In this document: positions 12,963 to 25,800 of the stretch, piece after piece | How positions within the stretch are numbered: position 1 is the stretch's first letter | Layout: every line of letters starts with the position of its first letter | Assembly (NCBI GenBank): GCA_008973525.1 | Contig: WACJ01000429.1 | Span: 62,001-126,000, forward strand | Length of the DNA stretch: 64,000 nucleotides | Direction: 5' to 3' | Source of the DNA: Stenopsyche tienmushanensis | Lineage: Eukaryota > Arthropoda > Insecta > Trichoptera > Stenopsychidae | The notes under the pieces: generated by a model | The model's input: only the letters and a program-made list of their open reading frames with translations | What the model was told of the DNA's origin: nothing | Databases searched by the model: none | Position numbers and translations under genes: made by a program

Positions 12963-14809
12963 AACTATAATCCAAATCGATATTAAAAGCGTAATATTAT
13001 AAAATCGGATTAAATTTCAAAATGCCAAACATATTAACAAATTTAAACTTTCTCTTTATCGTTTAAATAAACAACATTCACTGATTAAAATATATTTAAT
13101 TAATAACCAATCCTTCAACATCATACATGGATCGTAACTTTAGGTTGCAACAAAATTAGCTTAAATATGAATCCAATATGAGAATGTATCACAGAATTGA
13201 TTACACTTTTAAATTGCAAAAAAAGCTTGTTAAAGATTTTTTTCAAGCTATTTTCAGACTGTAAAAAAAATCACTGTACCGTGTAAATTTGGAATGCAAA
13301 TCAGAAGTCCAAGCAAGTAAGATATCATATAATTATTTAATCATATGTGGAGATCAGTGGATAATTATTATATAGAAACGTTTCTGTTATGGAAAATCTT
13401 CTCGATGAGATTGCTTATAATCGTCAATACTATGGCACAATAACAATTACTTCATTTTCAAAATGTGTTCAAATTTTGATGTGAATGAATGATCTTGAGA
13501 TTATAAAAGTACTTTTTAACCCTTCATCGTGCTCATGCTTGCATATCTAACCTTATATTTTTTGTCATTTTAGAACATAAGCTCCACTTTTGCAACTCCA
13601 CATCAATACTGGGTAAATATGTTTTTGTATTCACCCCCGGTATAACTATTCATTATGATGTAGTTGCAGTGTGTTATTGTAGTCTATTGTGCCGTTAATA
13701 GTATTGCTGTTGGGTTGTTTTCGATTATGTATATTAGATTGATGGGATACAATGTAATATGATCACATTTTTTTCAATACGTCCCGAGTATATTTCAATC
13801 TACAAAGGCTTTATTACGAGAAGTTTCCCCCTGTAGTAGCCAATTATAAGGGTGTCAAGAACAGTCAAACCCCACGGAGTTTGTGAGGATGTTAACGACT
13901 TGTTTAAGGAAATTCTCAGATCGTTAACCCAAGTTTCACCAAGTTCCAACTTGGGGAGTATACCAATATCTAAATTATGAATTTATTAATCGCGTCGAAA
14001 CACGTGATAAGTTATCGAGGTGCAAAAATGTATTGCCTCGCAAATATCGAGAAACGTATCAAGTAACTAAGCCAAACAAATGTCGATAAACGTTTCATTT
14101 TTGCACATTGCATAACTATGAAAGTGGGCATGAATCAATAATTTGCTCAAAGAATGGTGCTTGTCGATGATTAACAAGGGGGCCCGATTTCTATTACTCA
14201 TCAGAACAGGTTAATCAGCTACTATTGGAGCCGGAGGCGTGTTGACGCAAATATGAGCACCTCGTATAGTTTTATGAATGAATCTGACCATGGAAATCCC
14301 ATCATCATTGTAAATTCACCGTTTTATTATTCATGATCAATTAGGCGAGTTACTCTAAAAACACATCTGCTGATTTTTTGTCGAGGATCAACAAATATTG
14401 ATCGTCAATCGACAACTTTACTTGGGCTTGGGTAATACCATAATGCGTCAATACAGGACATATATTTATAGAAAAGTTCACAAGGCAATTAGTATACTTA
14501 TAGTATTTTTTTGAAGCAAACATTATCATCTTGTTATATGTCTTAGAAATTAACAGTATTCAATTGTCGATCGATAAGTTAACATTGATATAAAAAAAAC
14601 AGCGTTTAAAACACTAAATAACTTATAAGATGTGATATGCAGGTCAAAAATGGGAAAAAATATATTTATTTTATAAATATTGTACCAATGAGACTTGTAA
14701 CTCAAACATTTTGGGATCAAATCTACACGAAGTGTGGAGGTCAAATGTATAATCTACTAGCGACCACATATAAACATTAATGCGCTATGAAAAACCATAC
14801 CAATGTGGT

Positions 14810-14990
14810 ATATTTAATGTGGTGGTTTCCCGTTGCCTTCCCCACGTGGTAAAGTAAGGATAGGATTATTTGGAAAGGTAGGAAAGGAGAGTATCTATGA
14901 GTGAGTAACGAAATTATCATTATTTATAAATGATCATTTAAATCATTTCCCAAGTAAGATCTCCTATGGAGATCCCTTATATCTGACATC
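14810..14990 (-). repeat. SINE body fragment, reverse orientation
   Basis: The reverse complement of 14818-14868 matches the SINE body at about 51955-52000 and 40036-40083 (a CACGTGG..AAGGCAA.GG phrase). Further left in the element, CTCCTATGGAGAT at about 14962-14974 corresponds to CTCCCATGGAGAT near 52037. The tRNA-like head is missing, so this is a truncated copy. Confidence 0.45.
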
Positions 14991-16886
14991 GGATATGATA
15001 TATCAAAGATTCATGTTTTGATGGACATCATAAGAACTTTAAAGAAGTGGTTTTTTTGTAGGTAGTTGCTTTGGAGAAGTGGTAGTTTTGGACATTAGAT
15101 CATCTCCAAAAATTTTCCAGTTATGTTAGTATTCTATATGGATCAAGCAAAATATGAATTGTATTGTATTATGCTTACATTATTCCTACAGTTCTTCCTT
15201 CGTTTCAAAAATTCATTACTTGTAAGAAATCATATTGCAAATCCTATAATGCATGATGTACTTTAAAAATAATGCTTATTATGGATTTTTTAAATCTAAG
15301 ATTGAGGAATTACTGCTGAAATTCTATTCAAAAGATTCAAACTGCTTTTAGATTTCCTTATCACATTGAATGCAAATATCTGAGGATGGCGTCTGAAATT
15401 ACTATAATATGATGTATAAATTTTTCCCTGAAATTTTAATGCTTGCTTCGAAAGAAACTATTTTTGTCCAAATTTTATTATGAATGTTTTATAAAAATCA
15501 TTTTCCAAGAATAACTTGATTTCATTTTCAACTCAAACATACAGTACACAACATTTAAAACGTGATAGAAAAATAATCTTCAGGATAAAAAATGATGTCT
15601 TTGTTGATCATGTAACAACTTAAATAATCGATAAATCAGCATCTTATTTCTAGCCACAAAATGGAAAGAAAAACTTCAATATGTAACCCGTTGAGACATT
15701 TGCGTAAGATTCGATCTTGAACAAATTATAATAGTTATCGGAAAAAAATCAACATCTCGGTTTTCCATGGACAAGCGTCGTTATTTTTGGTCACAATCGG
15801 CTAATAAATGTCATTATCTAATAGGCAACGATATTAAAACTCGCAAAATAAGCACAATTCAATCCAAATGTCAAAACGACTGAATAAATTAAAGCGACCA
15901 TCGGGTGAATGCGACCGCAAATTTTACATATTTGATAGAATGACGTGCTTAGTCCGTACACAACCTATGCAATAACGTAGTTTCGGAATGAACGATTGCA
16001 AAAATAAATATTTTTGAGATTTAACGATTAATTTTAACACATTAGCTTATAGGTGAATGTGCAATTTTACTTTTAAGCAAGACGATTGCATGATCGGACG
16101 CTTCCACAGTTCAATTTTTCAAATCCATATGTTCTTAATTCATCTAATTCAAAGAATCGATATTGAGAACTTTTACATGATTAATTTGCGAATACTCGCC
16201 CAATGAATGTTGTAAATACTGAAAATAATTGTGCTGATAAAAATACATTTTTCTGGATTTAAAATCGTTTTTATTTTATCAATCTTTGAACTATGAAGTC
16301 TTTTAAATGCAAAAAAAGTGTTAAAATTCACGAAATAAATTAATGGATCTCATGGAATTGTGATAGCTTTTCGATTGAATTGACCACGAGGCAGGATTTT
16401 CCAATACACCGTAACAGGTCATCTATTTCTCAGTATTTCATAATATTTACGCATAACATTAGATAGAGAGCGTTGTAAGTCTGCATACGATATATATTTG
16501 GAATATTGATACATGAGAGTTTTTATTTTCTTTTTGCCATAAATATCGTCATCGCCAATTGACGTCAAGTTATGTCACCTATATGCATATAATATGCTTG
16601 TTTAAATGTTCTTTTTTGTGGGAAAATTTGACAATATTTACTATTTTTCGGTCCAGCGCCAATGACGCAAGAGGTTGTCTTTATTTTTAGAAATTTGTAT
16701 ACAATGTTTATAAAATTAAGTATGTACGTTGCAAATTAAGTCATCTAGATCGTCACCCTTTAAATGAACGTTCATATTTATTCTAATAATAAAATTATTG
16801 ATTCCGTCATATAATTTAAATTCATCTGTGTATTGAATTCAATAATTTTTTTTCAATTTAAAATCCTCATTATAATACAGTCATAG
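14991..16886. other. Non-coding stretch, nothing recognised
   Basis: AT-rich DNA without exon-like or repeat-like structure that I can support. Confidence 0.45.
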
Positions 16887-16894
16887 GTAGTATA

Positions 16895-17437
16895 TAGGGA
16901 ATCAAATCCCGAGCCAAAATTTCGATCCCGGGATCAGAATTTTCAATAGTTTAAGAAATTACATTGATAAATTTGATCAAAAAATACTAATAAGTCCATT
17001 TGTTTAATATAAAAAATAGTTTGCAGGCAAAAGAATTTTATTTACTTTATACTTTGAAGTGATTCGTAATTATATTATGGAGGAACACAAAAATTCTGAG
17101 CCCCGTGTCTATTATATTTCATATCGATATTCCCATTATTAGAGTCGGGAAAGTTTAATATAACAATTTGAAAAACATATATGTATACATAGAATAGACA
17201 GTTACTGCCCCTAGGCGTCGCCTAAACTCACCAATTAGTAGTTAAGCCACTGTTTCCAAGCGTCCAAATTTTGGCGAGAATGTCTCGATTTAGTAGCCTT
17301 CGACGTGCTGGTGAAGTGTATGATTTCTGTTAGATAAAAATTTCAATCCCGAATTTCTCGGGATTACGTTTATTCATCCCGGGATTCATGAGCACCTAAA
17401 CTGTCCGGGATCCGGAATCCCGGGATTGGATTCCCTA
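16895..17437. mobile_element. Non-autonomous hAT element (family N1), full-length copy
   Basis: The 17 bp ends TAGGGAATCAAATCCCG (from 16895) and the inverted CGGGATTGGATTCCCTA (to 17437) differ at one position. The 8 bp flanks GTAGTATA (16887-16894) and ATAGTATA (17438-17445) match at 7 of 8 bases, as expected for a hAT target duplication. Several palindromic ATCCCGGGAT motifs lie in the subterminal 100 bases, a usual arrangement for transposase-binding repeats. No transposase is encoded. The right-hand 400 bases recur at 33031-33458 and 61901-62325. Confidence 0.82.
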
Positions 17438-17445
17438 ATAGTATA

Positions 17446-19220
17446 TACACACAAACAGTATATATATCTTCGAGGTTTATTAATGAACACTGTATGAAGG
17501 TTTTAAAAAGTGCATTGCTGATTTACTTTCCTTGGAAGATAACGGGAAACTGCATGATATAACTAAGATGATTTTATTGGAATATGCTAATTTCGCGCTA
17601 AAAAATAGCATTTTCAATCATTATAAAACGGGAAAAGTTTCTCTATTGGAGTTCGATGAATTCAAATCGATTTTAAATGTAACAAACATGTATGTTGTTA
17701 TTGTTACACAATCCTACAGCTATCAATGTTGTACTATTCCAAATAGTCAACATAATTTTACTAAATAGAATTTTCTGAAATATAAAATTCTCCTTTTTAT
17801 TATTATATATAACTAAGAAAAAGATGATAAATCGCTTTTACATTCACAATTGATTTTATTAATCGTTTCATTATTGACTTTTTTAGATCAAGAATTCGAG
17901 AAATCTGAACAAATCTGAATTGAGATAATTGATCAGAAATATGAATACTTTGATTTTGAATACCAAGTACCGATTTCCAAATTCACAATCTGGAAGAACC
18001 TGAATCTTTACTCTAAAAGTTCAGGATCTAACTCAATGTTGCAACACTTGGTGTGGATTTCCAGTTTGATGGGTTTAAATCTATATGCAAGCAATTAGCA
18101 TATTGATTTTGCATACATTTCATTATAGTAGATTAGATGAGCGGCTGATTGTATTGCCTTTTATTTTTAAATTTCATACCGACCACATGGTCATCATCAG
18201 CAGGCTGTCAACTCATTATCATCTAAATACAGTATTTGAATCGCATGTTTATTTTTATCACAAAACTCGATAAGGCTTTAATTGAAACGCTGCTTAATGA
18301 GAGGCAACGTAAAGCAAATACGTCATCTAAATAGCGTCGTCAAACGTCAAAACTGGATCTGCCACAAATCTGACGAAGTCGCTCCATCGTCACTCCACTA
18401 CGTCACTACGCTAATTTTTTGCCATCATTTACATCGGTCGTTAGTTATCAAGTCAGATGTATGTAAATAATAAAACTGGTATTTCAGTTATCGTCACTGC
18501 TGCCGGTGACCTAACGTTTCTCATATACTGTCCGCCGGGTATTCCATTTTTCCAGTCGTCTTTCGCTCGTTACTTCTACTTCATCATGAGCTTGGATCGG
18601 CCTTGAGAGTGTGCTCATTTTTTTATCAAATTCATAATTCGAATCACGAGATCTTTAGATAGATTTTCTTCTTGCGATCAGTATTTTATGGCAATATATG
18701 AACCAAAAAGTGAATTTACGCGAAGGAAATGTATAAAAGATCCAAGCAGATTGAATTGCCCTTTCAAACTAATTATACAATCGAATATTTTAAGGAAGTT
18801 CTTCGAAATGTGAAATAAGTGTGGATAGCATTGATGAATTCTGAGAATTTCTTCAGGTAACGATGAATTGTAAAAAACCTACCGAACGCCCACGTGAAAA
18901 ATACGGAAGTACGTGCATTACGACTTCAAACTATCTTCACATACTCATTATTATTCTCTTATATAATGATATTGACAATTTTCTTATATGGCGCTATGAA
19001 ACATCATGCATTCTAAAAAATCGATAAACACATATGAAGCATAGGGCGTTATACACAGAACGAGCACGAATCTGATTTAAAAATGTTGAATAGTTAAAGA
19101 TATTTTTATAGTTAATCATCTCAATTAGGTCGCTTGAAATCTTTTTGAACTGATCATAACAAAAATACTATATAAGAAATTATTATCTTGATATTTGGCA
19201 GCAAATCATTTAATTTGAGA
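17446..19220. other. Non-coding stretch, nothing recognised
   Basis: Several 60-78 codon frames occur (for example 17532-17768) but none shows a recognisable motif. A CpG-richer patch lies at 18300-18560. Confidence 0.4.
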
Positions 19221-19855
19221 TCAGGTCAGTCCAAAAGTTCGTGCGCATTTTTGGGATTTTTTTTAAATAGTGTAAATAAAACATCATTTTAACATTACAT
19301 TTTGAATCTGTCAAAAATTTTCATCGCTTGACTAATGTATTAATCCATCTGTTACCATTTTTTGTAAATATCAGATGCATATTGGTACCCATAGAAAATT
19401 AATATCAATTTTAAACCACTGTTAAAACCAAATCAAACCATTAATGCAGATGTTTACAGTGTCGTTTAAACTTAAAATTGATTAAAAAAACGCCCGCGAT
19501 TAGTGAATATCAAGAAAATGTTGTTTCATCATGATAACGCTAGACCGCATACGGCTTGAACAATGCTGCAAAAAATTAGTGAATTTAATTGGGAGCTTTT
19601 GCCACATCCTGTTTACTCCCCGGATATTGCCCCAAATGATTTTCACTTATTTCGTATCTTACAAATGTTTTTTATTAGGGAAAAACTTAAATTTTAAACA
19701 GGATGTATAAAATGGACTTTCAGGTTTTTTAAAATTCAAAACCAGTATCTTTCTACAGCAATTGAATTAAAAAGCTACCTGTGAGATAGCGAGAAATTGT
19801 AGATGGTGGAGGAAAATATATCATTCAATGCGCACGAACTTTTGGACTGACCTGA
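19221..19855 (+). mobile_element. Mariner-family transposon, internally deleted
   Basis: Near-perfect inverted ends beginning TCAGGTCAGTCCAAAAGTTC lie at 19221 and, inverted, end at 19855. TA follows the right end; the left flank is GA, a decayed TA. From about 19530 the plus strand encodes the C-terminal catalytic part of a mariner transposase: the HDNARPHT block with the second catalytic Asp and the YSPDIAPND block with the third, 34 residues apart (DD34D). An in-frame TGA follows HDNARPHTA and the downstream frame is shifted. The 635 bp length compared with about 1.3 kb for active mariners shows a large internal deletion of the N-terminal half. It cannot be autonomous. Confidence 0.9.
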
Positions 19856-21997
19856 TATTTGTTTAAATTTGAAGTGATCCGGATCGCGCTTCAGATCCGC
19901 GCAAATTTGCAAATCAGGCACTTATAGTCAGCCCTGTTTAACTTTATTAATCGTCTCAGTTTTTTTATTTTTTAGATCTTAATTTTAGATGTTAATACCT
20001 CCGATTTTTCAAATTTGTTGGCACAGTAAAATTTTTAGCCAAAATCTGAATTGGAACCAAAACAATAAGAGTCCAGGAACTTATCCATCGTACCAAAATT
20101 TGTTTGGAAATTAATCATTTTAGCTGCGTTTTTAAGTTTGAAGAAATAATATAAAAATCCTCACAAGGACATTTGTTTGTTTATTTTATCTCAAAATAAC
20201 TTGTTGTTATGTATATTGTTATTTCTACAACAAGCCACAGTTTTAGGAAATGCTACTTAACATGTTTTTGTTGGGCTCCCTAAAAACTTCGCGATAAACA
20301 TTTTATCTCGCGTACAAAGAAAAATTGGAGGTTCGTAACATTCAAATGATTACAAGAGCACTCGACAAACCATTGAGCCATAAAAAATGTTGCTTCTGAT
20401 TCCGAAGAAGATGCTCAAGACATTTCGTTTCGATATATAATATTTGATTAAAGATCATCGAGTATCTTAACAATGTATATGAAATTCGTCGATTCCTATG
20501 CTCTTTTGAGATTTCAACAGTGATTTAACCTCACAGCATCAAATTTATATTCACACAGTACATGATAGATCTTGTGATAATAATCCTGATTGATGGGGTT
20601 TAGACATCGATCATACGAATAATATAAATATGTCATTCAATACTTTGTGGAACAAACGATACTTGCTATTCGAGCCCGTTTGCCTACCGGTACGCGACAT
20701 TTTATACTTTCCTAGAAATCATCGGCTGTGAAATCTCGTATGACTAACATTAATAGATTGTAAAAAACTCATCGACGTAAAGCAGCGGCTCTCAAACAAC
20801 TTTCACTTAAATACCAAGATAAAATCCGCCGCGAAAAATGCTGTATTATAAAAATACAAACATCTCTTTGGACGTTTATAAATACAATATGTTAATATTT
20901 AACATCTCCATGTATTAATAATTATTCTTATAGGCACATACTATCTCAGTAGTCCGAACTGTGATTTATTAAACGTGATTTGACAATATTTAAATTTGCA
21001 TTGCTAAAATTGAGAATAACCAAGCATATTTGATTGCTTCATTTTTATCATAATAATATGCAAATATCTTAAAAATATGTGCATCGAACTAATTATATAA
21101 AACAACCTCTTAGGTTCTCTATACAACTAATGGTATCTCTTACTGTTAGAATTATATCTGATTCATTTCTTCCTTGTTTGATTTTTTTAATATCAACAAA
21201 GTTCCAATGTAAATTTGCTTTTAACCTTTTGAGTAGTGAGCTAATTTAAAATCTTCATAGTCTTAGATGCTACATTTGCTTGTCCGTCACTTATCATCTG
21301 TACAAATTCAGTAATCTATCAGGACCGCAGCAACGCTTATGAAGCTTATATTTAACACTCTCGTCGCCCAGCCTAAATCAGTGTTTCTCACGGGGTTGAA
21401 ATTCGATAGTCGGAGCGTAAACAGAAGAAATAGTGATGTGATATTATAAAGCACGGGATAGATACGGACGACCAGAATGCAACATGTTGCACATCTTCTC
21501 TCAGGTGCTATTTATGTTGAATCTAAAAGCTTCACCGATTGTCATTAGCCAAATTATTGTAAAACAAAGTGAAGATAAACAAGTGTGAATAGACAAGGAT
21601 AGAAATGTAAGTTTCTAGATCGATCTCGAAAGATATTTAGACAGCTGTCGTCTGGAAGGAATTATAGAAAGAAATTTAGTAAGGTAAAGTTAACATTTGT
21701 AAGTCGTTATAGAAATACGTAACATTGAGTCGCTGAATTCGCTTTTCGTAAACTGTTTAAGATTTCAATGCACTTACCCCAGAACCATCATTCGGTTGAA
21801 ATGCATACTTTTTCTGCAAACACATCAGTATTTTTTTATACTCAAATCAGAAAATTTCCGGAACTTCTTACGAAAAAAAATGTAAAAAGGGTCTCAACAT
21901 AATATCCTAATTTTCCAAAATCACTTCATATGTGTTTGAATTGTTTTAATGAATACCATGCTACATAATATAATGTTTTTTGTATTTTAATTCACTC
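19856..21997. other. Non-coding stretch, nothing firm
   Basis: A hAT-like terminus CAGCGGCTCTCAAAC occurs at about 20783 without an identifiable partner end. Otherwise nothing recognised. Confidence 0.4.
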
Positions 21998-22200
21998 GAA
22001 ATCGATTCATTATATCATTCACACATCATTACTAGTCGATATATTTGGGTTAACAATCTGTACAATTATACGATGTACGCAGGAAGCTCTCCGTCTCTAT
22101 CCCCCCATGCACAGTTACCGAACTGCGCTATGTTTTATCCATCTTTGTCTCTCTCCGAGCTCAACATACAAGCGTGCTCTTTCTGAGCCACTGGAATTCG
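21998..22200 (+). repeat. Interspersed repeat B, copy 1
   Basis: About 200 bases match the reverse complement of 40268-40530, from AAATCGATT..AT at the left to the CTCTTT.TGAG..A.TG.AATTCG phrase at the right. The section rich in CTCTCCGTCTCT corresponds to the short tandem repeat in the other copy. No coding sequence or terminal structure identifies the class. Confidence 0.6.
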
Positions 22201-24770
22201 CTCGCAAATAGGCGATCATCCTACCATAAAGGTTAAATTGGTTCAGCACTCTGCTTAGATACGGTTTTTCGATCTGCACTAAAATAATTAATATATATCA
22301 CGTATTCTCGCGGAAACACAGACAGACGAAAGAAAAACAGTTTCTTTTTGCTATAGTCAAAAAGTATTTCGCTCTATATGAGATCGCCACAACGACTTTC
22401 AGTGCGCTTGGTAGTTTTCACTCAAGCGACGATCGCCGATAGATCGTCAATAAATTTGAATACAATATGATCTGAAGGTAAATAAATAAAACAATGAACG
22501 GGCGTCGAAAGCATTTTGACTCATCAATCAAACAAAAAGCATCCGGTCCCATTTTTTCATGATCATTTTAATGCACTAAGTTGTCAAAACGACAATGTGA
22601 ACCTGACCTTAGCATGCAGACTTTGTCTTCTATAAGGCGCGTGACAAATTGAAAAAAATTGACACACGCCTCATGTTGGACGATTAAATTCATCATCCTT
22701 ACAAAGACGATAGTCCTTCATTCACCAGCACTGGGTTACGAGAGAGTCAGCAGGTCGCCTGATCAGACACCAAATTCCAATGACTCACGATGACAGGTCT
22801 TGCTTAGCAAACACCATCACTTGAGCAACGCCTCGACCAGGAGATGGTCAACTGCCAAATGCTATATTATGCACTATGACAAAATCTACTCGAGCTCGTG
22901 GCTACGATGAGCGTTTGTTTGATCTTGATGGAATCTCCAGTCAAGTGACTATCGATTTAAATTTCGAGAATCCTTATTGGTACTATCAATAATGTTGCAT
23001 TCAGATTTACTGCTAAACATTGTAGATATGCCATGAAGTGAAAAAAATATAACTGAGAATTGTCGTACTGAATTAAATAGTGATCATCTTTAGGTACTGT
23101 TGACTTTATTGCTGTGATCTTCAACATGATGCTCATTAAGACAAAAACATAAATGATTCTGTTTTAGTTTGTAATTATGTAATATATATTCAATACCGTC
23201 ATGGGCAAATGAACATGCCTACAAATTCGCCTTGCAAAATTTTTCCTAAAACACTGCGCAAAAAACAAACAATGTCTTGATTGTTATTTTTTATTGACAT
23301 CCTCCGCGCCAATATTGATGAAGATGTCAAATTTTAAGAACTTACGTGCTTCAAGACACCCAAGCGTTAATTTTTTATTGCCGAATAGTACCAATACGTA
23401 CAAAATTCGCGGAAAATGACTGATCCGATTCTATGAAGTTCGATGTATTCTAAGCGCGTGCCATTTAAGAAAAATTACCAACGTTGACTCATCCAAGAGC
23501 ATCCCAAAACAAAGAGATCCACTCTTTTAAGTTGTAACATTTTTGTCACGCCATCTTTGTGCCTATTCAATTCAGCATCTTAAAACGTACGACGCCAGGA
23601 GATCAAATCGAGGATATCATCTGAAACCTTACGCGTTCATCGGCATCACATTTTTTCACAGCCATAAAAAAAACCGATTACACTCAAAAGCTGTGGGAAA
23701 ATACCTAAATCTTAAAGTGCAAAAAATCACCGTATGCTAATCGTTATGATGACCAAACGAGAGCCAGAGCGACCGTCATTATCGTCGTATTACTTGTCGA
23801 AATTCCGACAGCAAAACGATCAAAGCGACAACAAAAAAGTCCTTCCTAGTTCGTCTTCGCATGTCCGATCTCGTTGCTCTAAATATGCCCCAGAAGAAGT
23901 AGAGAAAGTTGATTTTGCGGTTAATGCGCGGAAAATTTTGCCCAATACAAATCTGCAATGGCCAAATGCGCCTATTAATATTCAGCGAACATTCGTTCAT
24001 TAAAAATTCTCTTCTTATGCCGTTCGCAAGTCAATGTTTGGTCACTTAGCATTTATTTATGATAGAACTAAGTTTTTTTTCTACTTTGGGGTTTTCCGAA
24101 AACACTGCTCCACGTGCATACTGCAGTGGCGCCGGGTGACCACAAAACCCGATAATAAATTAAGCATGCAAAAACGAAGAAATTAAACGGCCGATGATGA
24201 AGACCTACGTCTGTGAAACGTGGCGAATAAATCTTAAATCAATATACATTGAGCAATGAGCCCAACATCCTGCAGAATCATTTTCCTCCCAATAATACGG
24301 AAATTCATCCCCCCCAAAACATGGTAAATCTGTATCTTATAGCTATTGTCGAAGTTGATCTTACAGTCTTGGAGGCTGTCTTATTATCATATTTGCTTTT
24401 TGTTGCTCAATGTGCATATAATTAAAAATGGAGATGTAAATGTGATTGAAAAGACTGAGGATATAATAAAAATTCCTCCATTAAGATTTTTATTAAATCC
24501 CCAGTCTTTTACATACTTGTATTAATATGCTCTGTAATAACCTACAAAATATTGAATCAAGTGATTGTTTAGTTAAATAATTAGAAATACATAATGCAAA
24601 AAAATATGCATTGCAATAACACGATTAAATAGAAATCCGTTATAAAGTTTTTTTTAACCATTTTCTGTTATCATTTAAATGCTTATATTATGAGATTGTA
24701 TTAAGGAAGATATATTTAACTTTTTAAAATTTTAATATCAATAAATAGGTAATACTTTTGCGAAGTACAT
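22201..24770. other. Non-coding stretch with one candidate open frame
   Basis: Contains the unrecognised frame at 23734-24003. The remainder is AT-rich and unassigned. Confidence 0.4.
23734..24003 (+). other. Unrecognised 89-codon open frame
   Basis: An ATG-initiated frame of 89 codons ends in TAA at 24001-24003. The product would be basic, with a Ser-rich middle. The opposite strand is open over the same bases (23779-24000), so strand assignment is not secure. There are no splice sites, promoter or motif to support expression. It could be an exon fragment, a domesticated remnant or chance. Confidence 0.2.
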
Positions 24771-25800
24771 TCAAACCTCTTTTTGTGCGATTTCGAAGTT
24801 ATGCGGTTTTTTTAAAGCTATTTTTTTTTAATTTCATAAAGGGCACGTATCGAGATATCTTGGATAAAATAGGAAATAGTTTTCAAAAAAAATTATAATT
24901 TGGGACTGTGCAAATCATATCTGCTATCGCTGAATTGCGACCACGCCCTTTATTCTGGTTTACATTTTAAAAAAAACTGATTTCGTTTTTATTGATTTTT
25001 TCCAATATTTCGACTTTCAAAAATACATTATCCAAAGGAATTTCCAAAATTCCAATTACTTACGGAGTTATAGCTATTTTAGTGACGCGGCAACTTGGCC
25101 GGTCGAAATCTTTTAACGCCATATTCTCGAAACTACTTTTTTCAACACGGTTGATATGATTTCTCAAGTTTTAATTAATTAATTTACTTCAAACTGGGTA
25201 CGAATATTTTCTATATATGTAACCCTCTATTATTCCTACCAGATTTATTTCAAAATTTATTTTTTAACTATTTAAAAAATAGTTTAAACTGTGACAAAAT
25301 AAGGCCAAAAAAGACTTGACTGATTTTTTTTAAACAGTCGCCATTTTGTGATTTATTTATTTTTGAGTTAGGGACTATAGTGACATCTTTATTAATTATG
25401 AATTATATTGTTGGAAAGAGAACATCTACACATAACAATGATGATATTGACACTGATTTTACTATTTCTTCCGAAGAAGAGAGCGATTTTGAGCCATATC
25501 GAAAATGGCAACGAAAATTATCATACAGCGATGATAATTTATAATTAAAATAATTAATATTTCTCTAGTGGATGTCTGGCATTTGAAATGCCAAATGTCA
25601 GATATCCTTAAAATTTTATCCAATGGTGCAAGACGTCCTTTAAATGTTACCAAAAATGTTATTTTATAATTGCCTTATAGTTTTCCTGTTTTTTTATTAA
25701 CGGTTTTAAAAATCCATGAAACGCATTTTCACTTTTTCTATGTAAGTCATAGTTTTTTTTGTGCGATTTTCCGCGGAACGAACCGCACAAAAAAGGTTTA
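24771..25800. mobile_element. 1.03 kb DNA transposon-like element with TIRs
   Basis: The left end (AAACCTCTTTTTGTGCGATTT from 24773) is mirrored by the right end (CGCACAAAAAAGGTTTA to 25800). A subterminal GAAGTTATGCGGTTTT motif follows the left end and recurs inverted in the small element at 43416-43570. The interior holds a 48-codon acidic frame (25398-25544) and no recognisable transposase. The family is undetermined; the TGCGGTTTT-type ends suggest a Tc1/pogo-like origin, which is inference. Confidence 0.6.
25398..25544 (+). CDS. Small acidic open frame inside the TIR element
   Basis: ATG at 25398, TAA at 25542-25544, 48 codons. The product is strongly acidic in its middle (runs of Asp and Ser-Glu) with a basic section near the end. 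It sits inside the TIR element, so it may be a remnant of a transposon protein's acidic N-terminus. No family recognised. Confidence 0.25.
   Translation: MNYIVGKRTSTHNNDDIDTDFTISSEEESDFEPYRKWQRKLSYSDDNL

Larger units (their letters stand above)
11761..14809. other. Non-coding stretch with one unrecognised open frame
   Basis: It includes the unrecognised frame at 12079-12471 and a (TA)n microsatellite at 12943-12962. The rest is AT-rich with nothing recognised. Confidence 0.45.

Noticed and set aside
20783..21395. hAT element starting at CAGCGGCTCTCAAAC
   Set aside because: No matching inverted right end or 8 bp duplication; the CAGTGTTTCTCA near 21378 is in the same, not the inverted, orientation.
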